A stretch of DNA of 64,000 nucleotides from assembly GCA_034408935.1 (NCBI GenBank), contig DAOUMV010000017.1, forward strand, positions 1 to 64,000. The letters run 5' to 3'. The position numbers and the translations under genes are program-made. Under the pieces are notes generated by a model, which did no database searches, had not been told where the DNA came from, and was given only the letters and a program-made list of their open reading frames with translations. Source of the DNA: DAOUMF01 sp034408935. GTDB lineage: Bacteria; Chloroflexota; Dehalococcoidia; SM23-28-2; RBG-16-64-32. Below, piece by piece: positions 27,760 to 35,785 of the stretch. Each line of letters opens with the position of its first letter. Position 1 is the stretch's first letter.

Positions 27760-28299
27760 TCAGCTGTCGTGTATTGTCTCCCTCGCATCGGGCTTACGGG
27801 CTGACGGTCTCTGTCCCAGGCTCATCCGCAACACCCAGGCGGCGGTGCCGCAAATCGCCCCCACTGCAGCACCCCCACCCCCAAGAACAATCAGGAACCA
27901 GAATAGAACGACAGGCCCCGCCGTATCCCCACCAAACTCGTCTAGCTCCCGCCCACCCACTCCCAGCGGGAAGGGTGAAAAGACGCCGAGAACGAACGCC
28001 ATCCCTGAAAGACACCCCATCCGTACACCAGATGCTACGGCGGCAGGCAACGCCACCTTCTCTCCTAGGCTTACGGTCAGCGCCACGGTGAGCAATAGCG
28101 CCAGCAGGCCGAATACTGTCGGCAGGCTCGACCAGAAGTCGTCGAACAGCGATTCCGTCTGTGTCACGAACCCGGCGATGAGCGCGGCCGCCACCACCGC
28201 CCCTATTGCCAATCGCCCTCTCGTCCTCGCCGAACCAGTCCCCATGTCTACGCTCTGAGCGGCTCCCATGTTGTCGCCTCGCAGGTCACCAATCGACAT
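27760..28299 (-). CDS. Membrane protein of unknown function, tandem copy 1
   Basis: The 179-residue protein has about four hydrophobic segments (LAIGAVVAAALIAGFV, VFGLLALLLTVALTVSL, MGCLSGMAFVLGVF and FWFLIVLGGGGAAVGAICG) and a short charged tail. I recognise no family. It is nearly identical to the next gene upstream, differing at about a dozen positions and in the last residues (TIHDS against ASG). The ribosome-binding site at the ATG is weak. Unlike copy 2 it has no promoter module directly in front, so it may be read through from copy 2. Confidence 0.6.
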   Translation of the reverse strand: MSIGDLRGDNMGAAQSVDMGTGSARTRGRLAIGAVVAAALIAGFVTQTESLFDDFWSSLPTVFGLLALLLTVALTVSLGEKVALPAAVASGVRMGCLSGMAFVLGVFSPFPLGVGGRELDEFGGDTAGPVVLFWFLIVLGGGGAAVGAICGTAAWVLRMSLGQRPSARKPDARETIHDS

Positions 28300-28303
28300 C
28301 GGG
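27779..28303. repeat. Tandem gene duplication, copy 1 (copy 2 at 28367-28891)
   Basis: Two direct copies of about 525 bases lie 588 bases apart and cover the whole membrane-protein gene. They differ at roughly 20-25 positions by eye, mostly single substitutions. The high identity points to a recent duplication or ongoing gene conversion. Confidence 0.9.
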
Positions 28304-28353
28304 GGGCCCCGGCGTCTTTTGGACTAACTCCAGCCCTTCGCTGACGGGAGTGC

Positions 28354-28887
28354 TCATCCGCTTGCCTCCCTCGCATCGGGCTTACGGGCTGACGGTCTCT
28401 GTCCCAGGCTCATCCGCAACACCCAGGCGGCGGTGCCGCAAATCGCCCCCACTGCAGCGCCCCCACCCCCAAGAACAATCAGGAACCAGAATAGAACGAC
28501 AGGCCCCGCTGTGTCCCCACCAAACTCGTCTAGCTCCCGCCCACCCACTCCTAGCGGGAAGGGTGAAAAGACGCCGAGAACGAACGCCAACCCTGAAAGA
28601 CACCCCATCCGTACACCAGATGCTACGGCGGCAGGCAACGCCACCTTCTCTCCCAGGCTTACGGTCAGCGCCACGGCGAGCAATAGCGCCAGCAGGCCGA
28701 ATACTGCCGGCACGCTCGACCAGAAGTCGTCGAACAGGGATTCCGTCTGTGTCACGAACCCGGCGATGAGCGCCGCCGCCAGCAGCGTCCCTATTGCCAG
28801 TCGCCCCCTCGTTCCCGCCGAACCAGTCCGCATGTCTACGCTCCGAGCGGCTCCCACGTTCTTGCCGCGCAGGTCAGCAATCGACAT
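28354..28887 (-). CDS. Membrane protein of unknown function, tandem copy 2
   Basis: The 177-residue paralogue of the downstream gene has the same four-segment layout. I place the start at ATG 28885-28887 (MSIADLRGKN), the equivalent of the copy 1 start. The open frame goes on to 28983, but that stretch overlaps the extended -10 promoter at 28940-28948, so it is probably untranslated. No clear ribosome-binding site precedes 28887. Its promoter and 5' region were taken from, or shared with, the gene at 29658. Confidence 0.6.
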   Translation of the reverse strand: MSIADLRGKNVGAARSVDMRTGSAGTRGRLAIGTLLAAALIAGFVTQTESLFDDFWSSVPAVFGLLALLLAVALTVSLGEKVALPAAVASGVRMGCLSGLAFVLGVFSPFPLGVGGRELDEFGGDTAGPVVLFWFLIVLGGGGAAVGAICGTAAWVLRMSLGQRPSARKPDAREASG

Positions 28888-28889
28888 TG

Positions 28890-28975
28890 GGCGACGAACG
28901 GGCGGTGCTTCATGCGCAGCCCCCAGTGCAGGCTGTCTCATTATAGCACTCAAGTAGCCAATCTCCGCCGTCGTC
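28890..28975 (-). promoter_or_regulatory. Promoter/start module A (extended -10 promoter)
   Basis: On the minus strand, TGCTATAAT (28940-28948) is a consensus extended -10 element. The 85-base segment is about 93% identical to 29635-29720, including the ATG and first codons of the gene at 29658 (ATGAAGAACCGCCC there, ATGAAGCACCGCCC here). Here that start leads into an unrelated frame that soon stops, and the membrane-protein gene begins 24 bases further on. Confidence 0.72.
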
Positions 28976-29013
28976 GGAGCCATGTCATCTCAAGGGCTTT
29001 CCTTCACACACTC

Positions 29014-29658
29014 CTAGGGGCGTTCGCGCAGGCCCAGTCCGTTCTCCAGCACGCGAGTGAGCAACGCACTGTCGCTCAGATCCTCGGTGCTAAGATACAC
29101 GCCCTCGGTCACCGCCGAACACTCGTAGTGGTCCTTGTCGCAGATCATTTCCTGACCCGCCGTCCTCGTGGATGAGGCGCCCACAAGCTCTTCCAGTTGC
29201 TCCGGGGGCAGGATGAAGACGAAGACGTTGTAGGGGCTTGGCTTTGACACCTCGTGGCCCCGGATCGCTTGGATTGGGAAAAGGCCCTCGGGGACGGCTG
29301 GCCCTGGGGGAAGAGACGGGCAGCCGATATCTATGACCGGCTCGAATGCCGCCAGTCCGGCCGGCTCCCAGTCGGGATGCGTCGCGACCTGTGGCAAGAC
29401 GGCCTCGATGCGTGACTTGGCTGTGGCCTCTGCGGCGGTGGCCTGCGCAGAGGAGTCGACCGCCAGGTCGGCCCCCAGCGCCTGTATGCAGATGGCCAGC
29501 TCGTTGCGCTCCCCGGTTGAGCGGGCGCCTTCGGCTGGCTGCGTGCCTTCCCCCTGGAACGTCACGCCGAGGAGGGTCGTGACGCCCAGGGTGATCCCGG
29601 CGACCCCAGCGAGGATGGCGAGGGAGACGGCCAGGGCGACGAGCGGGCGGTTCTTCAT
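29014..29658 (-). CDS. Predicted membrane-anchored extracytoplasmic protein, unknown function
   Basis: The 214-residue product begins with a signal-anchor (MKNRPLVALAVSLAILAGVA to about residue 31). A polar domain with five cysteines follows (AICIQALGAD, DIGCPSLPPG, EMICDKDHYECSAVTEGVYL). No family is recognised. It has a good extended -10 promoter about 27 bases before the ATG. Its promoter and first codons are shared with the tandem membrane-protein genes downstream, which suggests co-expression or recent rearrangement. Confidence 0.6.
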   Translation of the reverse strand: MKNRPLVALAVSLAILAGVAGITLGVTTLLGVTFQGEGTQPAEGARSTGERNELAICIQALGADLAVDSSAQATAAEATAKSRIEAVLPQVATHPDWEPAGLAAFEPVIDIGCPSLPPGPAVPEGLFPIQAIRGHEVSKPSPYNVFVFILPPEQLEELVGASSTRTAGQEMICDKDHYECSAVTEGVYLSTEDLSDSALLTRVLENGLGLRERP

Positions 29659-29720
29659 GCGTAGCCCCCAGTGCAGGCTGTCTCATTATAGCACTCAAGT
29701 AGCCAATCTCCGCCGCACGC
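29635..29720 (-). promoter_or_regulatory. Promoter/start module B (extended -10 promoter)
   Basis: TGCTATAAT at 29685-29693 on the minus strand is an extended -10 promoter for the gene at 29658. The segment is the intact partner of module A and is probably the donor, since here the start codon leads into a full gene. Confidence 0.75.
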
Positions 29721-29799
29721 GGAGCTACGGTGGCCCCTCGCGGAGCAGGGTGCTGTCCCGGTAGAATTGCGATTACCTGCCGACGGAGGGGCAGCCAAC

Positions 29800-31410
29800 G
29801 TGCACCAGTTCAGTTTCGACTTCAATGACCCCACATTCGACCTGAGCGGCTGGCGCGTCGGCCTCCAAGTCGTCACCTTCGAGAACACGTACGGGCTCGA
29901 CCCGGAGCGCACGGAGGTTTCCGGGGACGGCGGCCGCCATACCGTAGAGTGCAGGGGTCTGACGTCGGCCGGCGGACAGCGAAAGCATCCGGGCCGCGCC
30001 TGGATCACCGCCTCGCCAAGCGCCGACGGGGTAGACCTGGTGGCCGGAACCGACGGCCCGGAAAAGGTGCGGTGCCTGAAGCTCGTCCTGCGGGGGCTTC
30101 CTGCCGGCACCCTCTACGGTCGCCGCTGGGAGAGCGGCCCGGTGCCGCCGGCCGGCACCGTCCTCAGGTATCCGTTCGATGCCGACGCCCCGCTGGCGCT
30201 CCACACGCCACTGGTCTTCCTCTCGGACCCCGGCGGAGGGTTCATCTACTTCCGCTCTCTCGACGAGCGAGTGCGCTGCAAGCGGTTCGCGTTCTATCCC
30301 GCGGACGACGGAGTGACGGTGGAGCTGATACACGAGGAGGCGTCCCACGAGATGGGAAGCTCCGCCGTGACGCCGACCTGGCGAGTCGGCCGCTGCGCGG
30401 ACCCCGAGGCCGTGGTTGAGGAGCACCTCGGTCTGCTGGAGCGGGCCACCGGCCTGCAGCCGTGGGAGAGCCGGCTCGACGTACCAGCCTGGGCGCGCGA
30501 CATCGCCCTCGTTGTTTCCGTTCACGGAATGCACTGGACGGGTTACGTGTTCAACACGTACGAGGACACCTTGCGGACGCTGGCCTGGGTGTGCGAGCGA
30601 ATTGACGGGCGGCGGGTGCTGGCCTTCCTGCCTGGCTGGGAGGGCCGCTACTACTGGCAGTACGGGGACTATCGCCCGGAGCCGCGCTTGGGCGGCGCGA
30701 AGGGATTCCGCACGCTGGCGGAAGGAGCACGGCGGCTGGGCGTATCCCTCATGCCGATGTTCGGCGCGAACTGTGCGAACGCAGGGCTGCCGGGGTTCGA
30801 CCGCTGGGGCGAGCCGTCCAGGCTGAGGTCAGCGGCGGGCCTTGTCTTCTACGGGAACAGACCGGACTGGGATACCTCGCGCGCGAACGACCCGGGCTGG
30901 CAAGCCTGGCTGAACCCCGGAGCGCCGGCCTGGCGGGAGCGCCTGCTGGGCCAGGTGAGCGATCTGGTTGCGGAGTACCGCCTGCCTGCCGTCTTCTTCG
31001 ACACGCATCACTTCTGGGAGAACGACCCCAGCTACCCGGTGTACGAGGGGCTTGTGGCCCTGCGGGACGGCCTAAAGGAACGTTTTCCTGACCTGCTGGT
31101 GGCCGGAGAGGGCTGGTACGATGCCTTGGGGGCGGTGACCCCGGTCTCGCAGGTGGGGGCCACGGCACGGTGGCACCAGATCTTCTCTCGCTACTGCCGC
31201 ACGTTCGGTCATCTCATGTGGGGGGATCCGAGCCGCGCCAGCACCGGCGTGCACGAAGCGGGCAGGACCGGCTTTGGACCGGTGCCGGATGAACGACACT
31301 GGTGGCCCACCGTGACGATCGTGGACGGGACGCTGGAGCGCGCCCCGGACAAGGTGGAGCAGGTGATCGACCAGGCGAAGAGGTACTGCCGGCGCTACCT
31401 TGAAGGCTAG
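29800..31410 (+). CDS. TIM-barrel glycoside-hydrolase-like protein
   Basis: The roughly 536-residue protein has a beta-rich N-terminal part (about 1-210) and a likely alpha/beta barrel: DIALVVSVHGMHWTGYVFN, VLAFLPGWEGRYYW, LGVSLMPMFGANCAN, LPAVFFDTHHFWENDPSYPV, DLLVAGEGWYDA. Asp in FFDTHH and Glu in AGEGWYD are candidate catalytic acids at barrel strand ends. No exact GH family is recognised. It lacks a signal peptide. GTG 29800 with GGAGG upstream is preferred over the TTG at 29767. It stands alone between minus-strand genes. Confidence 0.7.
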   Translation: MHQFSFDFNDPTFDLSGWRVGLQVVTFENTYGLDPERTEVSGDGGRHTVECRGLTSAGGQRKHPGRAWITASPSADGVDLVAGTDGPEKVRCLKLVLRGLPAGTLYGRRWESGPVPPAGTVLRYPFDADAPLALHTPLVFLSDPGGGFIYFRSLDERVRCKRFAFYPADDGVTVELIHEEASHEMGSSAVTPTWRVGRCADPEAVVEEHLGLLERATGLQPWESRLDVPAWARDIALVVSVHGMHWTGYVFNTYEDTLRTLAWVCERIDGRRVLAFLPGWEGRYYWQYGDYRPEPRLGGAKGFRTLAEGARRLGVSLMPMFGANCANAGLPGFDRWGEPSRLRSAAGLVFYGNRPDWDTSRANDPGWQAWLNPGAPAWRERLLGQVSDLVAEYRLPAVFFDTHHFWENDPSYPVYEGLVALRDGLKERFPDLLVAGEGWYDALGAVTPVSQVGATARWHQIFSRYCRTFGHLMWGDPSRASTGVHEAGRTGFGPVPDERHWWPTVTIVDGTLERAPDKVEQVIDQAKRYCRRYLEG

Positions 31411-31454
31411 CCGCAGCCCGAGGCGAAAACGCCCAAGTTTGACGGGGGCCGCGG

Positions 31455-31964
31455 CTACTCCTCGAGTTGTGCTACAGCCGCGAAAACCACCAGCAAGGCG
31501 AAACCTAGGTTCACTAGCGAATAAATGGCCACGCCAGCGCGTCCTGGCGCAAGCCAGAGATCCGTCGTTGCGGCGTATCGTCTCAAGGTCACCCTCGCTT
31601 CAATATCCGGGGCGTGGTGTTCCTCACTGCCGGACTTCCGGACGCCTGTCGATATCCGCCATTCGAACTCGTCACTGAGCTCCTCGTAGAGCACGGCACC
31701 GGCGCGTTTGTACCGTTCATATTGCCAGATCGCAGCGATTGCGACGATTGTCAGAAAGATAGGGATTGCCGCCATCTCAGCGATGAACCAGTCGTACCAA
31801 TTTCCACCCGCTGCCAGAACCATGACCACGGTCAACGATGCGATGAAGTTGACACTGGTCACGGCGAGCACTATGGAAGCCAACGATCGGAGCCTAGTCG
31901 TGAAGTGGGCTAATTCTTCGAGGTAGAACCTCAGCCCAGAGTCGCTGTAGCCTTCGCGTCGCAC
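31455..31964 (-). CDS. Three-TM membrane protein paired with a GTPase
   Basis: The 169-residue protein has hydrophobic segments at about 29-52, 63-81 and 145-164. Between the second and third is a charged cytoplasmic stretch of about 60 residues (LYEELSDEFEWRISTG). No family is recognised. It starts 10 bases after the stop of the GTPase gene, so the two are one unit. A soluble nucleotide switch followed by a small TM protein is a layout seen in effector systems, but no toxic or defence role has been shown for this family. Confidence 0.62.
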   Translation of the reverse strand: MRREGYSDSGLRFYLEELAHFTTRLRSLASIVLAVTSVNFIASLTVVMVLAAGGNWYDWFIAEMAAIPIFLTIVAIAAIWQYERYKRAGAVLYEELSDEFEWRISTGVRKSGSEEHHAPDIEARVTLRRYAATTDLWLAPGRAGVAIYSLVNLGFALLVVFAAVAQLEE

Positions 31965-31974
31965 TGGGCCAATC

Positions 31975-32733
31975 CTACTTGATCGCTGAGACCATCGTCC
32001 TCAGCAAATGACTTCTCAGCAGCTCGCGGTCTGCTTGTGAGAATGAAGGCGACGGCGGCACCACCCCGTGGAATGCGCGGTAAACCGAGCAATACTCCAC
32101 CACAGCACCTACCCGGTTGTTCGCCCGTGCTCGTAATCGAGCATCGTAGGGCCCCTTTGTGTAGTGATTGATCACCTGACGATGGGCGTCCCACCATAGA
32201 TCGGCCTTAGTAACGACTGTGATCAGCCACGTTTCAGGTGAATCAGCGATGAGCAGAGGTGCCCATTCATCGATTGCTGCCAGTTCCCTCTCACGCCTCG
32301 CAGCGAGGTACTCCGTACTGATGCGCTCGTCGATGATTGCATCCTCGATGCTCAATCGGCCCTCATCGTAGCCGTACGAAACAACGTTCAACACCCCGGC
32401 CGTAGGCGTCTTGATAGACTCCCTGATTGCCTCCCGCCGCTGAGTCACGTGTTGCTCCTGTCCCGGCGTGTCGAGGAAGACGAACGGCTCTCGCTCGATC
32501 CTTAACCTGTGAGCAGTGACGAATTCGGTGCGAGTCATGGCATCAATCACTGTCGGCACAGTCTGCGTTAGCGAGTCAATCAGTTGAGTCTTGCCTGCGC
32601 CGCTGTTTCCAAACACAAGCACTCGATGCTTGTGCCTCAATGCACCCAGCAGGCGGTCGAGCCAGCCCTCCCTCTTGGCAACTAGCGCAATCTCCGCAGC
32701 GATGATGGCCCCCGACGCGATTTCACTCATCAT
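31975..32733 (-). CDS. P-loop GTPase domain protein
   Basis: The 252-residue protein has G1 GNSGAGKT (residues 42-49), G3 DTPG (88-91) and G4 TKAD (175-178), so it should bind and hydrolyse GTP. A hydrophobic N-terminal helix (SGAIIAAEIALVAK) may touch the membrane. The closest well-known classes are Era/Septin-like small GTPases, but the C-terminal part (VVEYCSVYRAFHGVVPP) is unfamiliar. ATG 32733 or 32730 can start it; no good ribosome-binding site is seen. It is coupled to the three-TM gene downstream. Confidence 0.75.
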   Translation of the reverse strand: MMSEIASGAIIAAEIALVAKREGWLDRLLGALRHKHRVLVFGNSGAGKTQLIDSLTQTVPTVIDAMTRTEFVTAHRLRIEREPFVFLDTPGQEQHVTQRREAIRESIKTPTAGVLNVVSYGYDEGRLSIEDAIIDERISTEYLAARRERELAAIDEWAPLLIADSPETWLITVVTKADLWWDAHRQVINHYTKGPYDARLRARANNRVGAVVEYCSVYRAFHGVVPPSPSFSQADRELLRSHLLRTMVSAIK

Positions 32734-32925
32734 GCTTGCTCTCTGGCTCCAGAGCGGCGACGGAAACCGCCATCCGTCACCGCTGTCATCGCCCTAGTGT
32801 AATCCAACCGCGACATTATCGCACGTCCCCTCGCCGCCTAGTGCCTTTTCCCGCTCCTCAGATGCGGCATGCTGGAAACGTTCTAGAAAAGCTACAGCCG
32901 GTTGCTCCTGCAGCACCCAGGCCTG

Positions 32926-34221
32926 TCAGTGCCCGTGGCGCTGCTGCCAGCGAGTGAGCGCGTTGATGGCCAGGTAGCGGAGCGGCTCGGGCGGCATCAG
33001 GGGCGGCACCCCGCGCTCCAAAGCATAGGCTAGTTCCTCCGACTGATCGCCGGCGACAAGCTCTGCCATCAATCGGCCCGCCAGCGAAGCTAGGGCGATG
33101 CCGTGGCCTGAGTACCCCACACCGTGCAGAACACCTCCCTGCCCTCGCAGCCTTCCAATGGCCGGTTGGAACGATCTCGTCATGCCCAGGACGCCGCTCC
33201 AGCTATGGGAGATGCGAACGGGGCGAAGCTGAGGGAACCGTTCCTCGATCGCCGCCACCAGTACGGCCTCGACATCGGCCAGGTCGAAAGGAGCCACTCC
33301 GTTGTTGAACTGGTAGTGGATCGTCCCTCGACAGACGATACGATCATCCGGGGTCAAGTAGATCGTGTGTCCTGTCTGAGCGGCCTCGAAGAGCACCTGA
33401 CGACCGGACCAGCCTACGGAGTCCAGCTCCTTGCCTGACAGCGGCTCGGTGGCCACGGCGCAGGTGTGGAGGGGGAAGACGCGGAGCCCCAGGTAGCCCA
33501 ACTTCGGTGTGTAGCCGTTCGTGGCCAGGACGACGGTGCTCGCCTGGACATCGGCCCCTCCCGCCAGGCTCAACCGCATGGGGCGGTCGCGCCGCGCCGC
33601 TTTCACCTCCGACTGCTCGAAGATACGGGCTCCCCGTCGCTGCGCCAGCCGCGCCAGGCCGAGCGCGTACCGCCCCGGGTTTAGCCAGCGGCTGGGGGCC
33701 CACACCGCAGCCTCGTAGTAGTCCTGCTTCAGGACCGCCTTCAGATCCTCCCTCGTCAGCAGGCGACCCTCTTTGCCGAGCCGCTGCATCGCCTCCAGTT
33801 CCTGCTGAAGAAGCGGCACTTCACGCTCACGACCGAGCATCAGGTACCCAGGGGAGCCCAGGTTGCAGTCGATCTCGCCCTCCTCGATCAGCTTCAGCGC
33901 TGTTTCCACGCCGCTCCCCTGGAACTCTGCGGCGCGGCGCGTCTCCGCCTCGCCACGTTGGGCGAACTCGTAGGCCCACCTTAGCCCGGGAATATCCGTG
34001 AGGGCGCCGCTGGAACGGCCCGATGCACCCGAGCCGACACGATCTCGCTCCAGCACGACGACATCAACATCGGGCAAACGGGCTTTCAGATGGCAGGCGG
34101 CGGAGAGGCCGGTCATGCCCGAGCCGATTATCGCAACGTCCGTCTCGATCTGGCCCTCAGCGACCGGGAACTGCAGGTCAGCGAATGCTGGGTCGTCCAG
34201 CCACAGCGGTTGGCCTTTCAT
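32926..34221 (-). CDS. FAD-dependent amine/amino-acid oxidoreductase (DAO family)
   Basis: The 431-residue flavoprotein begins its dinucleotide fold at VAIIGSGMTGLSAACHLKAR, continues with VVLERDRVGSGASGRSSGAL and ends with the FAD contact GVGYSGHGIALASLAGRL. It is like gamma-glutamylputrescine oxidase (PuuB/OrdL) and other DAO-fold amine oxidases. GAGGTGAAGT precedes the ATG. It is the last gene of the five-gene catabolic operon: it would oxidise an amine to the aldehyde used by the aldehyde dehydrogenase just upstream. The substrate is inferred. Confidence 0.9.
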   Translation of the reverse strand: MKGQPLWLDDPAFADLQFPVAEGQIETDVAIIGSGMTGLSAACHLKARLPDVDVVVLERDRVGSGASGRSSGALTDIPGLRWAYEFAQRGEAETRRAAEFQGSGVETALKLIEEGEIDCNLGSPGYLMLGREREVPLLQQELEAMQRLGKEGRLLTREDLKAVLKQDYYEAAVWAPSRWLNPGRYALGLARLAQRRGARIFEQSEVKAARRDRPMRLSLAGGADVQASTVVLATNGYTPKLGYLGLRVFPLHTCAVATEPLSGKELDSVGWSGRQVLFEAAQTGHTIYLTPDDRIVCRGTIHYQFNNGVAPFDLADVEAVLVAAIEERFPQLRPVRISHSWSGVLGMTRSFQPAIGRLRGQGGVLHGVGYSGHGIALASLAGRLMAELVAGDQSEELAYALERGVPPLMPPEPLRYLAINALTRWQQRHGH

Positions 34222-34339
34222 ACTTCACCTCGCCGGCTCGGGAAACGCAATCGGCGCTCTCTTGAGGACGAACCGATTATACGTCGCGCTGGCGACGAGC
34301 GTTACTTCCGAGCGCCAGAGCCCGTCGCAGGGGCCAGCG

Positions 34340-35707
34340 TTAGGGAGCCACCCACACGGTCTGGACGTTGACGAACTCGCGGATACCGAAGTCTGACAGC
34401 TCGCGTCCGTAGCCGCTTCGCTTGACGCCGCCAAACGGCAATCGTGGGTCTGAGACGACCATGCCGTTAATGAATACCGAGCCCGTCTCGATCTCACGAG
34501 CCAGTTGCTTACCGAGGGATACATCGCGCGACCAGAGGCTCGCCCCGAGGCCGAACGGAGAGTCGTTGGCGATCGCCACCGCTTCGCGGCTGTCCTTGAC
34601 CCGTATCACTGCCGCCACCGGCCCGAAGGTCTCCTCGCAGGATACCGGCATCCCCGGAGCAACGTTCGTGAGCACTGTCGGGGCATAGAAGTAACCCCTT
34701 CGCTCAAGCCGTTGGCCTCCCGTGGCGACGCGGGCCCCCGCTGCGAGCGAACGCTCCACTTGATCCTGGAGGGCATCGCGCAGGTCATCACGCGCCAGGG
34801 GCCCGACCTGGGTGTCCCTTTCCCGTGGGTCCCCGACTCGTAGGGCGGCGGTGCCGTCGATGAGAAGCCGCTCGAATTCGTCCGCGACTCGTTCCACGAC
34901 GATGAACCTCTTGGCAGCGATGCAACTCTGGCCGGCGTTCTGGTTCCTCGCCCGCACGGCTGTCTCGGCCGCCGCCTGTAGGTCGGCGTCGTCGAGGACG
35001 ATGAAGGGATCGGAGCCGCCCAACTCCAGGACGGTCTTCTTGAGGGAGCGGCCACTGGCCTCAGCGACGCTGGCCCCTGTCTCCTCGCTGCCGGTGAGGG
35101 TTACCGCCCGCACGCGGACATCCTCGATGAGGGGCTGCGCGGCCGAGCCCGGTATGAGGAGGGTCTGGAAGACGCCCGCGGGCAGGCCTGCATCTCGGAA
35201 TACGTCCTCGATGGCCAAGGCGCACTGGGGGACGTTGGAGGCGTGCTTGAGGATGGCGACGTTGCCGGCCATGAGGGCGGGGGCAGCGAATCGGAACACC
35301 TGCCAGAAAGGGAAGTTCCACGGCATGATCGCCAGGATCGTGCCTAGAGGCTCGAAGGCTACGTGGCTCTCTCTGGCGTTGGTCTCCACCGCCCTGTCGG
35401 CCAGGAACGCCTCCCCGTTCTCGGCGTAGAAATCGCAGTTCCAGGCGCATTTCTCGATCTCGGCCTCAGCTTCGACGATGGGCTTGCCCATCTCGGCGGT
35501 GATGAGGCCGGCGAGCCGCTCCTTCTGCTGACGGAGGCCTGACGCCGTGCGTTGCAGGAGGTCGCCCCGCTCCCCGAAACGCGTGCCCCGCCAGCGGCTG
35601 AAGGCCTCGGTCGCGCCGCTCAGGGCGCGCTCGATCTCCTCTTGGCCCGAGGGCTCGAACGTAGCCAGGACTTGCTCAGTGGCGGGGTTGATGGACTCGA
35701 TGGTCAT
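34340..35707 (-). CDS. NAD(P)-dependent aldehyde dehydrogenase (succinate-semialdehyde dehydrogenase-like)
   Basis: The 455-residue ALDH has the catalytic Glu in VLELGGSDPFIV, the catalytic Cys in NAGQSCIAAKRFIV and the folding motif PFGGVKRSGYGRE near the end. The subgroup looks like GabD/Sad: short N-terminus starting TIESINPATEQVLATF. It oxidises semialdehydes to acids. CGGAGGAAC precedes the ATG. Within the operon it would take aldehydes from either the transaminase or the FAD oxidase. Confidence 0.93.
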   Translation of the reverse strand: MTIESINPATEQVLATFEPSGQEEIERALSGATEAFSRWRGTRFGERGDLLQRTASGLRQQKERLAGLITAEMGKPIVEAEAEIEKCAWNCDFYAENGEAFLADRAVETNARESHVAFEPLGTILAIMPWNFPFWQVFRFAAPALMAGNVAILKHASNVPQCALAIEDVFRDAGLPAGVFQTLLIPGSAAQPLIEDVRVRAVTLTGSEETGASVAEASGRSLKKTVLELGGSDPFIVLDDADLQAAAETAVRARNQNAGQSCIAAKRFIVVERVADEFERLLIDGTAALRVGDPRERDTQVGPLARDDLRDALQDQVERSLAAGARVATGGQRLERRGYFYAPTVLTNVAPGMPVSCEETFGPVAAVIRVKDSREAVAIANDSPFGLGASLWSRDVSLGKQLAREIETGSVFINGMVVSDPRLPFGGVKRSGYGRELSDFGIREFVNVQTVWVAP

Positions 35708-35785
35708 CGCACCGTTCCTCCGGGATGTCTGTCCTTCTCTGCAGCCGCCAATGCCCCTCGGTCATTTGGTCCTGGGGGCCGCACC

